NCBI GenBank assembly: GCA_002104905.1
Contig: MCFE01000183.1
Coordinates: forward strand, 1 to 64,000
From: Basidiobolus meristosporus CBS 931.73
Taxonomy: Eukaryota; Basidiobolomycota; Basidiobolomycetes; Basidiobolales; Basidiobolaceae
Direction: 5' to 3'
Length of the DNA: 64,000 bases
The translations under genes and the position numbers were made by a program. Positions 10,853-21,239 of the stretch are shown piece after piece (the first letter of the stretch is position 1; the number at the start of each line of letters is the position of its first letter). The notes beneath the pieces were generated by a model. The model was given only the letters and a program-made list of their open reading frames with translations, was not told where the DNA came from and made no database searches.

Positions 10853-11773
10853 ATGAGCCCCAAGCTGTCACTCTCTGCAATGCTTACTACTGCTATTAAC
10901 GGAATTTTTCACTATGCTGAAAAATTAGATGGATCTAACTACCAAGTGTGGAAGGTGAAGATGAAGATGCTGCTACAAGAAAGAGGCCTTTGGGATATTG
11001 TCATTGGAGAAGAATGCCCTCCTAAAAACATGTGAGAGGAAGCCGCAAAGTACCAGAAGATAGAACACAGAGCCCTTAACTGCATATGCCTTAATGTTAT
11101 GGACAAATTGCTAATTCAATGTTCAAGAGCAAAAACGGCAAAGAATGCCTGGAAGGCATTAGAAGACACCAGCCAGTCATGTTCAGCTGCTAAGAAAATG
11201 TAACTTAGGCAATAATTCTTTGCTACAAACATGCTGTCAGGAGAAGAAATGAAAAATCTAATCAACAGAATTACCCTGCTGGTGGATGAGATGAAATCTG
11301 TGCGTGCACCAACTACTGATGAGGATGTGTTAGCAACCATCCTGAATAGCCTGACAGATATGTTTCAGGGCCTTGTATCAGCCCTAGAGTCCTCAACTGA
11401 AGATTTGACGTTAAATTGCATATATGGAAGGCTCCTGGATGAATTATTAAGAAAATCCAGAGCCAATAAGAAGGAAGAGGAAAATGCTTTAATAAGCAAT
11501 GATAACCAACAAAGGAGGTACCCAAGACCCTACAAAGGCAAGAGCAACTTGTTTTGCAACTACTGCAAAAGGAAAGGACACACATCAGACTGGTGTTTCA
11601 AAAAGGGAGATAATCAGCAAAAGAGGCCTGAATATGGGAATGCTGCAACAACTGAAGATAAACTATTCATAACTGCACTAAATATGGCCACAAACAAGGA
11701 TCCTCAGACATGGTACATTGACTCTGGAGCATCTCAACACTTTAAACACCAAAAAGAACTTTTTATCCTATAA
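10853..11773 (+). pseudogene. Copia gag and protease start of P2
   Basis: The ORF opens MSPKLSLSAMLTTAI and stops after 60 codons. Gag sequence resumes in other frames, and 11231-11773 is open for 180 codons. This second part holds NLINRITLLVDEMKS, DEDVLATILNSL, an Asn/Lys/Glu-rich segment, the zinc knuckle CNYCKRKGHT...WCF, and the protease motif WYIDSGASQHF just before the stop at 11773. The direct Gag-Pol continuity is typical of copia. The first frameshift lies near 11030-11230. Confidence 0.9.
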
Positions 11774-13049
11774 CAAGAAATTCCATTAAGAATGTTTTCA
11801 TGGGTGACAGTAGAACACTTGATGCAGTGGGAGAAGGAACTATCCAAGTAAACCTTGGAAGCAGTGAAGGAAGCCAAACATTGACTTTTAAAGTGTACTC
11901 TATGTACCAGAAATAGCCAAGAACTTACTATCCGTAAGCAAGGCCACAGCTGAAGGAATCAGCTTCAGCCTTGACAATTCTGGATGAAGGATTACTGATC
12001 AAAATTGTGCCCATATTGCTTTGGGTATCAAAGATCAGAGTCTACACAAGTTGACTAATATTCCAGCATATCTGGATGCCAATAAAAGTAGCTTAAATGA
12101 AGAACACCTATGCTTTGGCACAGGAGATTTGGACACATCAATTTCAATTATTTGGGCAAAAGATCAGAGATCAGCTAATTTCCAGAGTAAGTTGATCCCC
12201 CAGCTAATTTGAAGCACTGTGAAGCCTGCATATATAGGAAACAAGCCAGCCAGCTGATCAAGAACTCTGGGTTAATCAAAACCTAGAAAAAATTAGATCT
12301 AGTTCACACAGATGTGTGTGGACCTATGCAAAATTTATTCCTATTTGGGATGAAGTGTTTAATCACTTTTATTGTTGATTATACAAGATACATGTGGGTC
12401 TACTTCATAGAGAGAAAGGAAAAAGCTCTGTCTGAGTTCAGGGAGATTAAAGCCATTGTGGAAAGAGAAACTGGTAAAAAAATCAAGAAAATATGCTCTG
12501 ACAATAGTGAAGAATATACCTCCAAACTGTTCATGCACTTCTGCAAAATTCATGGAATAAAGCAAGAGACTACTGTACCATACTGCCCACAGCAAAGTAG
12601 AGTAGCAGAACATGCAAACAGATTAATAATTCATATGGCAAGATCTATGAACCATGATAAAAAACTATCCTATGATTTTTGGGCAGAATCAGTTGCCACA
12701 GCTGTATACCTTAAGCATTGGAGTTATAGCAGAATACTTTGTGGTTTGACTCCATTTCAAGCATAGTATGTATACAGACCAAGTGCAGAACATCTAAGAA
12801 TATTTGGGTGTACAGCATATGCCAAGAAACTGCCCAGAAATCAGTCAAAATCTGAGCTAAAAGTTTAAAATGCATATTTTGGGGCTACTGCACTGAGAGT
12901 AAGGCATACAGACTCTACAATACCAAAGCAAAGAAGCTGATCAAGTCTAGGGATGTTTTGTTTGATGAAAACTCAAAATTTTCACAAAAAACAACATCAG
13001 ATGATGACAGAAATTTGATCTCAAGTCCACCAATTTGCAGGATTGAATC
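11774..13049 (+). pseudogene. Copia pol fragment of P2 (pre-integrase and integrase)
   Basis: The plus strand shows GEGTIQVNLGSSEGS near 11830, frameshifted pre-integrase sequence near 12115-12170, and integrase from about 12300. The clearest frame, 12314-12766, holds MCGPMQNL, FIVDYTRYMWVYF, KICSDNSEEYTSKLF and YCPQQSRVAEHANRL. The linker to RT continues to about 13049, where the sequence switches to family-E DNA. RT and RNase H are absent, so this is a 5' half element. Confidence 0.85.
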
Positions 13050-14473
13050 ATTAAAAACTTTGTACAAGAGGCTCCATGGAATATATTGGCATTGACAGAT
13101 AGTCCAAATATACCCTATATAGGTTTTGGCTCCATTTAGCAAGTACCCTACTTTGCGGTAGTAGTATTTTTCCATTTTTTCTTTTTTGTTTCTGCTGATG
13201 ATCCAAGGGAAATTGCTTTTGTAGGATTATTCTGCACTTCCTTACAGGTGGCATCATGGTGTATTTGAGCATAGAAGACCTTATGACATCATTTGTCCAG
13301 AATATTTGACTATTTGAGAATAGCATAGTCACAATTAACATCCACTTAGATTGATCATAACTTTTGATAGAGTAGTCTATATTGGATCAAATAGACTACA
13401 TTTGCAAGCTAGTTTCATCAGTGCTTTGGTATAAGACTCCTATATATCAGCTTTTGAGTTGCAGAGCTTGGCAGTGACTTGATCAATTACAATTCTTCTA
13501 ATTTGATCCCAAGAATCAAATGGCAGCCAGTGTTTTTGCGCACTATGATAAGTGATATATTTATAACAAGTATAAAGTACTATGTTATCTTGAGTGACTT
13601 GCAGTTGTATACTGGCCAACTGTTGCTTTGTTGTATTCTCCAATCTGGCTTGCAATCATTTGCTTCACACTCTCTGGCTGGTGGTAGAATCTTCTTGAGT
13701 TGATTTTGCTGAATTTATATAATACTTTCTCCCACTGTTTTGGGACTTAAACAGAGCAACAGCACATCTAACAACTCCATGTTTGGCTCCTGGTACATTA
13801 GTATCAGTATGAAAACACTTGATACAAATATGGCATTCTTCCATTAGATTGTGTAGTACATATCCATACTCCAGGTGGATATAAATATATTATATATCAT
13901 CAGGATCCTTACAAATCAGGGGGCTTGTTTCTGAGACCTTTTTCCACTAATATATAGCCTAAAGTAGTGGTTAACAGCTCCAGTATTTACATTCTCAGCC
14001 TTATTTTGAGTGGGAACAAATTTGGTAAAATCTTTGTCTGTCAATCATACAATGATCTATTTTTTTTGCAATTCAGGATAATATCCTATCCTAGAGCTTG
14101 TCTAATAGTCAATTGAGGTCATATGAGTACATATAGCTATATGCTTCATTGTAGATCTGGACCCTCAATTGCTGGATTTACGCAATTTTCTTCAGTAGTA
14201 GTAGAGCACCAGCATACTATATTTCTTGCCATATTTACATGTCAGCTTGACAGACTCTCCATCACAACCAGCTTGGGTAGTTACTGAATGAGTCTTTTGA
14301 AGGCAAGGTCTTCTCCTCCACAGCAACATCCTTGTGAATATAGTCCTATTAGCAGCAGAAGTTATCTTCAGCTTTGGCAAGGCAATAGTGCAGAAAGTCT
14401 TTATCCAGATTAGCAGAAACAGATCCAAGGCAAAGTAGACACAAAGAGCACAGCAAGCTTGGGGCCCAAAACC
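13050..14473 (-). pseudogene. Family E gag-like region, copy E2
   Basis: This region runs parallel to 560-2009 in the same orientation and with the same short reading frames. Minus 13655-13440 has WDQIRRIVIDQVTAKLCNSK, and minus 13341-13051 is a Lys-rich segment around HQQKQKRKNGK. The minus piece 14428-14192 lies next to the LTR and ends KYGKKYSMLVLYYY. The frame is broken repeatedly. Conservation of blocks between E1 and E2 suggests a real ancestral protein, most simply a diverged copia Gag, but I recognise no domain. Confidence 0.4.
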
Positions 14474-14506
14474 AGTTGCAATAATCTGAGGAGTTTGTTA
14501 AGGAAG

Positions 14507-15717
14507 TGTGGTAATGGAAAGTATTCCATTACTACAATATCTCTAAACCAATATTGCACTCATTTCTTTATTTTGCTTTTTGCTATCGTAACACACAAGT
14601 GAAAGATCAAGAATTTCCAACTTTGAAGAGCAAATGCTCCAGACCCTGACAAGCAATCCACCCAAGAATATTATGTCATACAGAACACATAGTAGCCAAC
14701 ACATGTTTCAAGTTACAGCTCATTTGAAGCAGTACTTAAGGAGTTATGACCAAAAGAGTCTAACTATTATATATACTATGCCTTATTGCTAGGATTACTA
14801 TGGTGACTTTGATCGCGTGTAACTTTTGAACCAGCCAATCAAATCACGTGCAATTTTCACAGGTGCTGCGCCTATGTCCGATCTGCGCCACTGCAAAATT
14901 TTAGCTTCGTATCACGTGTATTGCTTGCGCAATCGCCCAAAAACTTTGATCCTTCAAAATTTTCATATATATGACTTCCCCAGCTGAAAAATAAAGGGAG
15001 AGCCTCTCTTTCCAGAATCTCCACACTACGATTACAAGTTTAAAGGTTATAAGACTTCCCCTGCATCACTTGCCCTGTTGAGTATTCTGACTTTGATTGG
15101 TACTACATCAGTAAAGAGACTGCAAAGTCCACAAGAATCCTATCTAAGTTCTACAAGAAACTACCACTTTTCTGTCGGAAAAGTCCCCTCTAAGAAGCCC
15201 CTTTACTCCAAAGACACCCCTTTAGACACCCCTTTAGTCTAAAGACCCCTTTAGAGACCCCTTTAAGAAACCCCTTTACTCTAAAGAAGCCCCTTTAGGC
15301 ACCCCTTTAGTGTAAAGTCCACTTTAGAGACCACTACAAGAAGCCCCTTTAGTCTAAAGACCCCTTTAGAGACTTCTACAACACACCCCTTTTGGTTAAA
15401 GGGGAGTTCAGAATTTCCATATTAGAGAATATTTTCTCAGAAAGGAAAGTGACTTCCAAATAAGGAAAAGTTACTATAAAAGTAAATTAGCCCATTAGTC
15501 AACAGAAGGTCAGAACACTGCTGTAGAAGTGATGAACACTGCGTACAGTATATTTTGAGCCCAAGATTGAGGAAATTAGTGAAAGTTATATCTTCTATTG
15601 GTATATCAAACTTTCAATAAACTATTTCAGTATTAGCATACTGGAAGTTGTTGTATATTGTTGATTAGCCTCTACATTGTAGAACAAGCCCCAAACTAAT
15701 CATAATACAACACAACA
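14507..15717 (+). repeat. 1.21-kb LTR-like element, family L1211, copy A
   Basis: This 1211-bp insertion runs TGTGGTAATGG...CACAACA and is flanked by a 4-bp duplication GAAG (14503-14506 and 15718-15721); excision restores the E LTR. TATATATGACTTCC near 14966 and AATAAAGGG near 14991 are in the order expected of an LTR, so I assign the plus strand. It has no coding frame. The inner third holds an array of CCCCTTTA units (see 15188-15405). Copy B (18734-19945) is inverted and nearly identical by eye. No internal retrotransposon sequence is attached, so a solo LTR is the simplest reading. Confidence 0.8.
15188..15405 (+). repeat. CCCCTTTA-unit array inside L1211 copy A
   Basis: The octamer CCCCTTTA occurs about ten times at irregular 10-30-bp spacing. 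Between units lie short palindromes such as CTTTAGTCTAAAG, and imperfect units ACTTTAGAGACCAC. The array of copy B has a different order and number of units, which points to expansion and contraction within an otherwise conserved element. Confidence 0.8.
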
Positions 15718-15934
15718 GAAGGTCCCAAGAATATGTGTGCAAAGTTTGGAGGCTTTTGACAGCTTGGAGAAAGATCATAATCTGGGTACCTAATAATTTG
15801 GTGAAAATATCCAAAGTAAATTCTGACAAGAAATTTGGTCAGAACAGAATGCTAATCAAAGAATAATATCTATGTGACTAAGCTAGCATGAATATTTTGG
15901 TGACAACTTAATAATTACAACATATTAGGAGTTG

Positions 15935-16172
15935 ATATTCCAGTAGAAGATAAAACATCCACTAACATCTTCAGCTTAGGTGCAAAATATACTATAGGCA
16001 GTGTTTCCCACTTCTACACCATAGTTCTCACCTCTGCCAGCTATTTGGCAAACTTATATTGATGATTGCTTTTCCCTATGTAGAAGTCACATTCCTTTCT
16101 GAGAAGAAATTTTATTATCTAAAAATTCTGAAATACCTATTAACCTAAAAGGGTGTGGTAAAGGGGTTACTA
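15935..16172 (-). repeat. Diverged partial copy of L1211
   Basis: This stretch aligns with 18855-19070 of L1211 copy B: CAAAATATACT, CAGTGTTT, CACTTCTACA, GAAGTCAC.TTCCTTTCTGAGAA and AAAAGGGGTGTG appear in the same order. It is much more diverged than copies A and B, and it ends where the C3 copia LTR begins. Confidence 0.65.
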
Positions 16173-16519
16173 TGTTGTAAATATCTGTAAATCCACCTAA
16201 ATATTTACCTAACTTAGTCACTGTGACCATTGCCTTCAAATCCTAGAGAATACTGACCAAATTCCTTGATGGGATTTACTTTGAAATTTTCACCAAATAT
16301 CAGGTACCCAAAACATGAAAATTGAATATGTTTTCCAAACAGCCCCAAACTTGGTACACATGTTCTTGGGACCCTTCTAAATTAATTTTTTGTGTTTGAT
16401 ATGCAAAGACCATGTAAAAGTATAAATACTACCTTTACATTCAATAAAACATTAAGTGAAAACCATATAATCAACTTGTTATTCCTATCACCTCCAATAT
16501 CTCCGCTACCCTTACAACA
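16173..16519 (+). repeat. Copia 5' LTR of C3 (347 bp)
   Basis: It begins TGTTGTAAATATCTG and ends CCCTTACAACA, followed by GGTTATGAGC as in other copia elements here. AAAAGTATAAATACTAC and AATAAAACATT match the TATA and AATAAA positions of the P1 LTR. Confidence 0.85.
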
Positions 16520-16683
16520 GGTTATGAGCTAAAGCTGTTACTCTCTGCCATGACTGCTACTATAACATGACCATAAACAGGGATTCTCAGATGTGGTACA
16601 ATTACTGGGGAGCATCTCAACACTACACTCCAAAAAGAACTAATAATATCAAGAAATTCCAGCCAACCAGACTTTTATGGGTG
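16520..16683 (+). pseudogene. Copia C3 internal remnant, left part
   Basis: The start ATGAGCTAAAGC has a stop at codon 3. Sequence jumps from the first gag codons to the protease region (SQMWY.YWGASQH) near 16585, so about 750 bp of gag is deleted. It stops at the solo gypsy LTR at 16684 and resumes at 28810. Confidence 0.75.
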
Positions 16684-16942
16684 TGTTATGATCTACTGCT
16701 TGAATGTTTAAGTTAGATCAGATTTAACCAAAGCAATTTGTTATATGATTAGCCTAGCAGCATATCAGTGTTAACTATCAAATTAATAGCATTAGTCAGC
16801 AGAGGAATCAGTAGTTCCTTATCAGATAGGAAAAGATATATAAAGTAGGAGCTTATTGGGTGATGATGATGCAATCAATGAGTCATCAGCCACAACCTAC
16901 ATTAGGAAATACAATTAGTCAGCAATTGATCAGGCTAAAATG

Positions 16943-17310
16943 CGTTACAAGTCTTGGTATAAGAGTTGCAGAGGAATAGGGAGTTTAGCTAGTATTGTAT
17001 TCACTAAAACTTGAACTGCTCTGTATTGAGATTCCAGCAGCTCCTGATATACATTTTGCAGATTAATTGCAGACTAATTGTATTTCCTAATGTAGGCTGT
17101 GCCTGATGACTCATTTGATTGTATCCTCATCACCTAATACAATCCTACCTAATATATCTATTTCTGTCTGATAAGGATCTGTTGATTCATTTGCTGACTA
17201 ATGCTACTAATTTGAAAGATAATACTGATATAGTGATAACCTAAACATACAACTAATTGACTTGACTAAAAACTGATCTAACTTAAACATTCAAGTGGCA
17301 GATCATAACA
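16943..17310 (-). repeat. Gypsy 3' LTR of G1 (368 bp)
   Basis: The plus strand reads CGTTACAAGTCTTGG...GATCATAACA. The outermost TG of the family is CG here, a single transition. It is followed by the minus-strand purine tract (read AGGGGAGAA) at 17311-17319. Length and sequence match the 28329-28696 LTR and those of G2. Confidence 0.88.
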
Positions 17311-18733
17311 TTCTCCCCTGCTCAAGTTGAAAGGGTTCTCCTGAATCTCTTTTCTTGCAATACCAATATCTTGATGGTTCAGTATTATCAGCAAGTCTGG
17401 CAAGCTTGAGTCTATCCCTATGCACTAAGTCTTCCCCAATATTGCCTTGTTTCTCCACTAGTTGGTAAGTTGCAAATGGACATTCTCTGATGATCTTGAA
17501 TGGCCCTGTTGATTGTGGCTCAAACTTCTTCCAAGCGTTGTTTCTTAGCAATACAAAGTTCCCAACTGTCAATGCTACTGGTGCTATAGTCTTATCAAAT
17601 CTCTGCTTCATCTTTTCTGCACTTTGAGATACTTTGGTCTGTGCCTCTTGACATCTTTGTTCCAGTTGCTGGTGTCTACTTGGTTGATGGAGTTCATCTT
17701 CTAAAGTGTCTAAAAGCTTTGGTTGTGTGAGATCTCCTGGAAGCCTTGGTTCACACCCATACACTGAGTAAAATGGCAATTGCTGGGTGGTGTTGTGTAC
17801 TCTGATTCTGCATGCAAAAGTGCTTGGTCTATATACTCATGCCATCTACTGACAACTCCATTTGCATACTTGGTCAGCATTTTTCCAAATAATCCATTAA
17901 ACAGTTCAGTGACTCCATTAGTTCTGGGGTGATATGCCAAGGTTTTCAAGCGTTTGATCTGCTGCATTTCCAGGTAAGCTTCCTATACCTTTACCATAAC
18001 ATTTCCACCTCTATTGGATAGAACCTCTATAGGGCATCCAAACTTCATAAGGATCTCATGATAGATGAAACTTGCACCTTCTTGTTCACTGTCTATAGGT
18101 ACAGCTTTAGCCACTGGCCATTTAGTGGCATGGTCAATTGCTACCAGTATCCAACAGTTGTATTTCCTGGTAGTTGACAGTCTTCCAATAAGGTCAATTC
18201 CCCATCTTTCATATGGTCTTACAGGTTCCAAGGGAAAGAGTTCAGCAATTCTCTGTGGTTGGCCTTGGTAGATTTGGCAACTTGGGCATGTCTTCACTAG
18301 CTTCTCAATGTCATGTTTCATTCTGGGCCACAATGCTCTGGCTTTCACAAGGCTATAGGTTCCTTCAATTCCAAGATGTCCAAATCCATTGTGTAGCTTA
18401 TGTATTAAATCCAGGCAAGAAACATAAGGGCAATAGGCAATAGATCTTCCATCAACAATTTGGTAGAGTATTTCATACTGTACTACAAATTTACTGGCTT
18501 CATCCCATATTATCTTCTTGATATCTTCATCCATCTTATTAGGAATGGCTTGGTCCTCCAAGTACTTTGGTAATAGGCTAGGCCAATCTGATTCATGCAC
18601 CATGTTGAGTTGTGCAACTTCATCTAATCTTGATAAGGCATCAGGAACTGTGTTGTTTTTTCCAGGGCAGTAGACAGTCTCCAAGTCAAATTGCTGAATG
18701 TATTCACTCCGTCTTGTCATTCTTCTAGAGAGT
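17311..18733 (-). pseudogene. Gypsy integrase region of G1
   Basis: Frame 18720-17983 begins with the end of RNase H (VPDALSRLDEV) and then has the integrase zinc domain (HLGIEGTYSLVKARALW ... CPSCQ) and the core start WGIDLIGRLS. The later core reads VLSNRGGN, where family members usually have D in place of N. Frame 17967-17710 has the core end (YHPRTNGVTELFNGL), and 17779-17303 the C-terminal part with VGNFVLLRNNAWKKF and DRLKLARL. There are at least two frameshifts. No chromodomain is visible. Confidence 0.9.
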
Positions 18734-19945
18734 TGTTGTGTTGTATTATGATTAGTTTGGGGCTTGTTCTACAATGTAGAGGCTAATCAACAATATACAA
18801 CAACTTCCAGTATGCTAATACTGAAATAGTTTATTGAAAGTTTGATATACCAATAGAAGATATAACTTTTACTAATTTCCTCAATCTTGGGCTCAAAATA
18901 TACTGTAATCAGTGTTTATCACTTCTACAGCAGTGTTCTGACCTTCTGTTGACTAATGGGCTAATTTACTTTTATAGTAACTTTTCCTTATTTGGAAGTC
19001 ACTTTCCTTTCTGAGAAAATATTTTCTAATATGGAAATTCTGAACTCCCCTTTAACCAAAAGGGGTGTGTTGTAGAAGTCTCTAAAGGGGTCTTTAGACC
19101 TAAAGGGGTGTCTAAAGGGGTGTCTTTAGAGTAAAGGGGCTTCTTGTAGTGGTCTCTAAAGTGGACTTTACACTAAAGGGGTTTCTTAAAGGGGTCTCTA
19201 AAGGGGTCTTTAGACTAAAGGGGTGTCTAAAGGGGTGTCTTTAGAGTAAAGGGGCTTCTTAGAGGGGACTTTTCCGACAGAAAAGTGGTAGTTTCTTGTA
19301 GAACTTAGATTGGATTCTTGTGGACTTTGCAGTCTCTTTACTGATGTAGTACCAATCAAAGTCAGAATACTCAACAGGGCAAGTGATGCAGGGGAAGTCT
19401 TATAACCTTTAAACTTGTAATCGTAGTGTGGAGATTCTGGAAAGAGAGGCTCTCCCTTTATTTTTCAGCTGGGGAAGTCATATATATGAAAATTTTGAAG
19501 GATCAAAGTTTTTGGGCGATTGCGCAAGCAATACACGTGATACGAAGCTAAAATTTTGCAGTGGCGCAGATCGGACATAGGCGCAGCACCTGTGAAAATT
19601 GCACGTGATTTGATTGGCTGGTTCAAAAGTTACACGCGATCAAAGTCACCATAGTAATCCTAGCAATAAGGCATAGTATATATAATAGTTAGACTCTTTT
19701 GGTCATAACTCCTTAAGTACTGCTTCAAATGAGCTGTAATTTGAAACATGTGTTGGCTACTATGTGTTCTGTATGACATAATATTCTTGGGTGGATTGCT
19801 TGTCAGGGTCTGGAGCATTTGCTCTTCAAAGTTGGAAATTCTTGATCTTTCACTTGTGTGTTACGATAGCAAAAAGCAAAATAAAGAAATGAGTGCAATA
19901 TTGGTTTAGAGATATTGTAGTAATGGAATACTTTCCATTACCACA
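18734..19945 (-). repeat. 1.21-kb LTR-like element, family L1211, copy B
   Basis: This 1212-bp insertion has the same ends as copy A but reversed, flanked by GAGT (18730-18733 and 19946-19949). In G2 the same site reads CTAGAGAGTACC without insertion, which proves precise insertion into the RNase H domain. The CCCCTTTA array is present here as its complement at about 19040-19270. Confidence 0.88.
19040..19270 (-). repeat. TAAAGGGG-unit array inside L1211 copy B
   Basis: This is the complement of the CCCCTTTA array of copy A, with about twelve TAAAGGGG units. Unit order differs from copy A: the block GTCTAAAGGGGTGTCTTTAG occurs twice here, and copy A has GGCACCCC where this copy has a full unit. 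The flanking L1211 sequence is otherwise almost unchanged. Confidence 0.8.
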
Positions 19946-20995
19946 GAGTACCTTCTGAGTTAATATATACTTGAGGGAGGCATGATCAGTCTTCACAGTG
20001 CATTTGACTCCTTCAATATAGCATCTCCATATCTTCAAACAGTGTACTATACCAAGCATCTCCTTCTCATGCAATGGATAGTTTTATTCTGCTGAGTTCA
20101 GTTTCTTGGATTCAAAGGCAGCTGGGCAGTCCTTTCCCTTGTGTTCTTGGCACAACACTCCACCAATTGCATAATCTGAAGCATCTATGCACAGAGTAAA
20201 CTCTTTTCTGAAGTCAGATATTCTTAAGCTTGGCAGCTTAGCAAGTTCATTCTTGAGGGTCTGGAAGGCAGTTTCACTAGCTATGTCCCACTTGTAGGTA
20301 TTGTCTTTCTTGAGGATATCAGTTAAAGGGGCTGCAATACTTGCAAATGACTTGACAAATCTCCAATAATAGGAAACCATTCCAAGGAATGATCTGAGCT
20401 CTGATATGCTATGGGGCTGCTTCAGAATCTTGATAACTTCAACCTTCTTAGGGTCTAAGGTTACTCCTGTGCTAGTCACTATGTGTCCCAGATATTCAAC
20501 GTGTTCCTTGAAGAATTCACACTTGGGTAGCTTGCCATAAAGCTTGTTCTCTCTTAGCTTCTTCAAGACCTTTTCAATGTGCACCAAGTGATCCTCTTCT
20601 GTCTTGCTGTATATCAATACATCATCTAGGTAGATTATGACCAACTTGTCTAAGTACTCCTGGAAGAAAGTTGGCATCAGGGTCATGGATGTTGCAGGGG
20701 CCAAGAGCTCATCAATCCAAGGTATGGGGTGCTTATTCTTCATGGTAACTGAGTTGAGGGCTCTGTAGTCAATGCACATCCTAAGTGTTTCATCCTTCTT
20801 CTTCACAAAAAGTACCAGTGCTCCCCAAAGTGACTAGCTGGGTTGGATATATCCTTGCTCCAGTAGCTGATCTATTTGTGTCTTCATCTCTTCCAACTCC
20901 AATGGACTCATTCTGTATGGTGTCTTACTCACTGGAGGACTATCTCCTGTTTCAATGGAATGATCCACATCTCTGACTGGTGATAGGCTTACAAG
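19946..20995 (-). pseudogene. Gypsy RT and RNase H of G1, RT motif A deleted
   Basis: Frame 20806-20084 is open for 240 codons: [83 protein letters not shown]. Against G2, about 51 codons are lost in frame between DELL and APATSM, removing the motif A block ([11 protein letters not shown] in G2) with its catalytic aspartate. RNase H continues to the L1211 insertion in the frame ending at 19946 (MHEKEMLGIVHCLKIWRC). The element is therefore reverse-transcriptase dead even without the insertions. Confidence 0.9.
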
Positions 20996-21239
20996 CCCCT
21001 ATGAAAAATAACTTGGTCCCACGGGTGGATCCAATCCGGATCATCCATCAAGATCCCGTTTAGAGACTGTCATAATAACAGCAGCTTGGAATTAGTGAGC
21101 CTTCTGACAATCTTATAACAAGATCATGACAGTGTTTTACAAATTTTACAGCCAAATAAAGGGATAAAACTTGACAATTTTTGATTGGTGCTGTGACAAT
21201 ATATGCATGACATTGTTGCGGTCTTTCAGCGCTCTATTA

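Larger units (their letters stand above)
14474..15922 (-). repeat. LTR of E2, internally deleted and split by L1211 copy A
   Basis: The pieces 14474-14506 and 15718-15922 together match the E1 LTR (2010-2358), except that about 100 bp after CTGAGGAG are missing. The L1211 element sits between them with a GAAG duplication. The right end is ATTACAACA at 15922. Confidence 0.75.

Noticed and set aside
15188-15405. CCCCTTTA array as a telomeric repeat or CRISPR array
   Set aside because: Spacing is irregular, units are not in tandem like telomeres, there are no regular spacers or cas genes, and the array is part of a dispersed LTR-like element.
16684-17310. Opposed gypsy LTRs at 16684-16942 and 16943-17310 as a palindromic element
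   Set aside because: The first is half of a split solo LTR whose other half lies at 28701-28809; the AATG duplication explains the junction.
14507-19945. L1211 pair read as the terminal inverted repeats of one large DNA transposon
   Set aside because: Each copy has its own target duplication (GAAG, GAGT) and lies in a different host element, so they are separate insertions.
20785-20976. Plus-strand frames over the gypsy RT, RNase H and gag regions (also 27152-27460, 38399-38587, 39993-40349)
   Set aside because: They are antisense shadows of well-recognised minus-strand gypsy domains.
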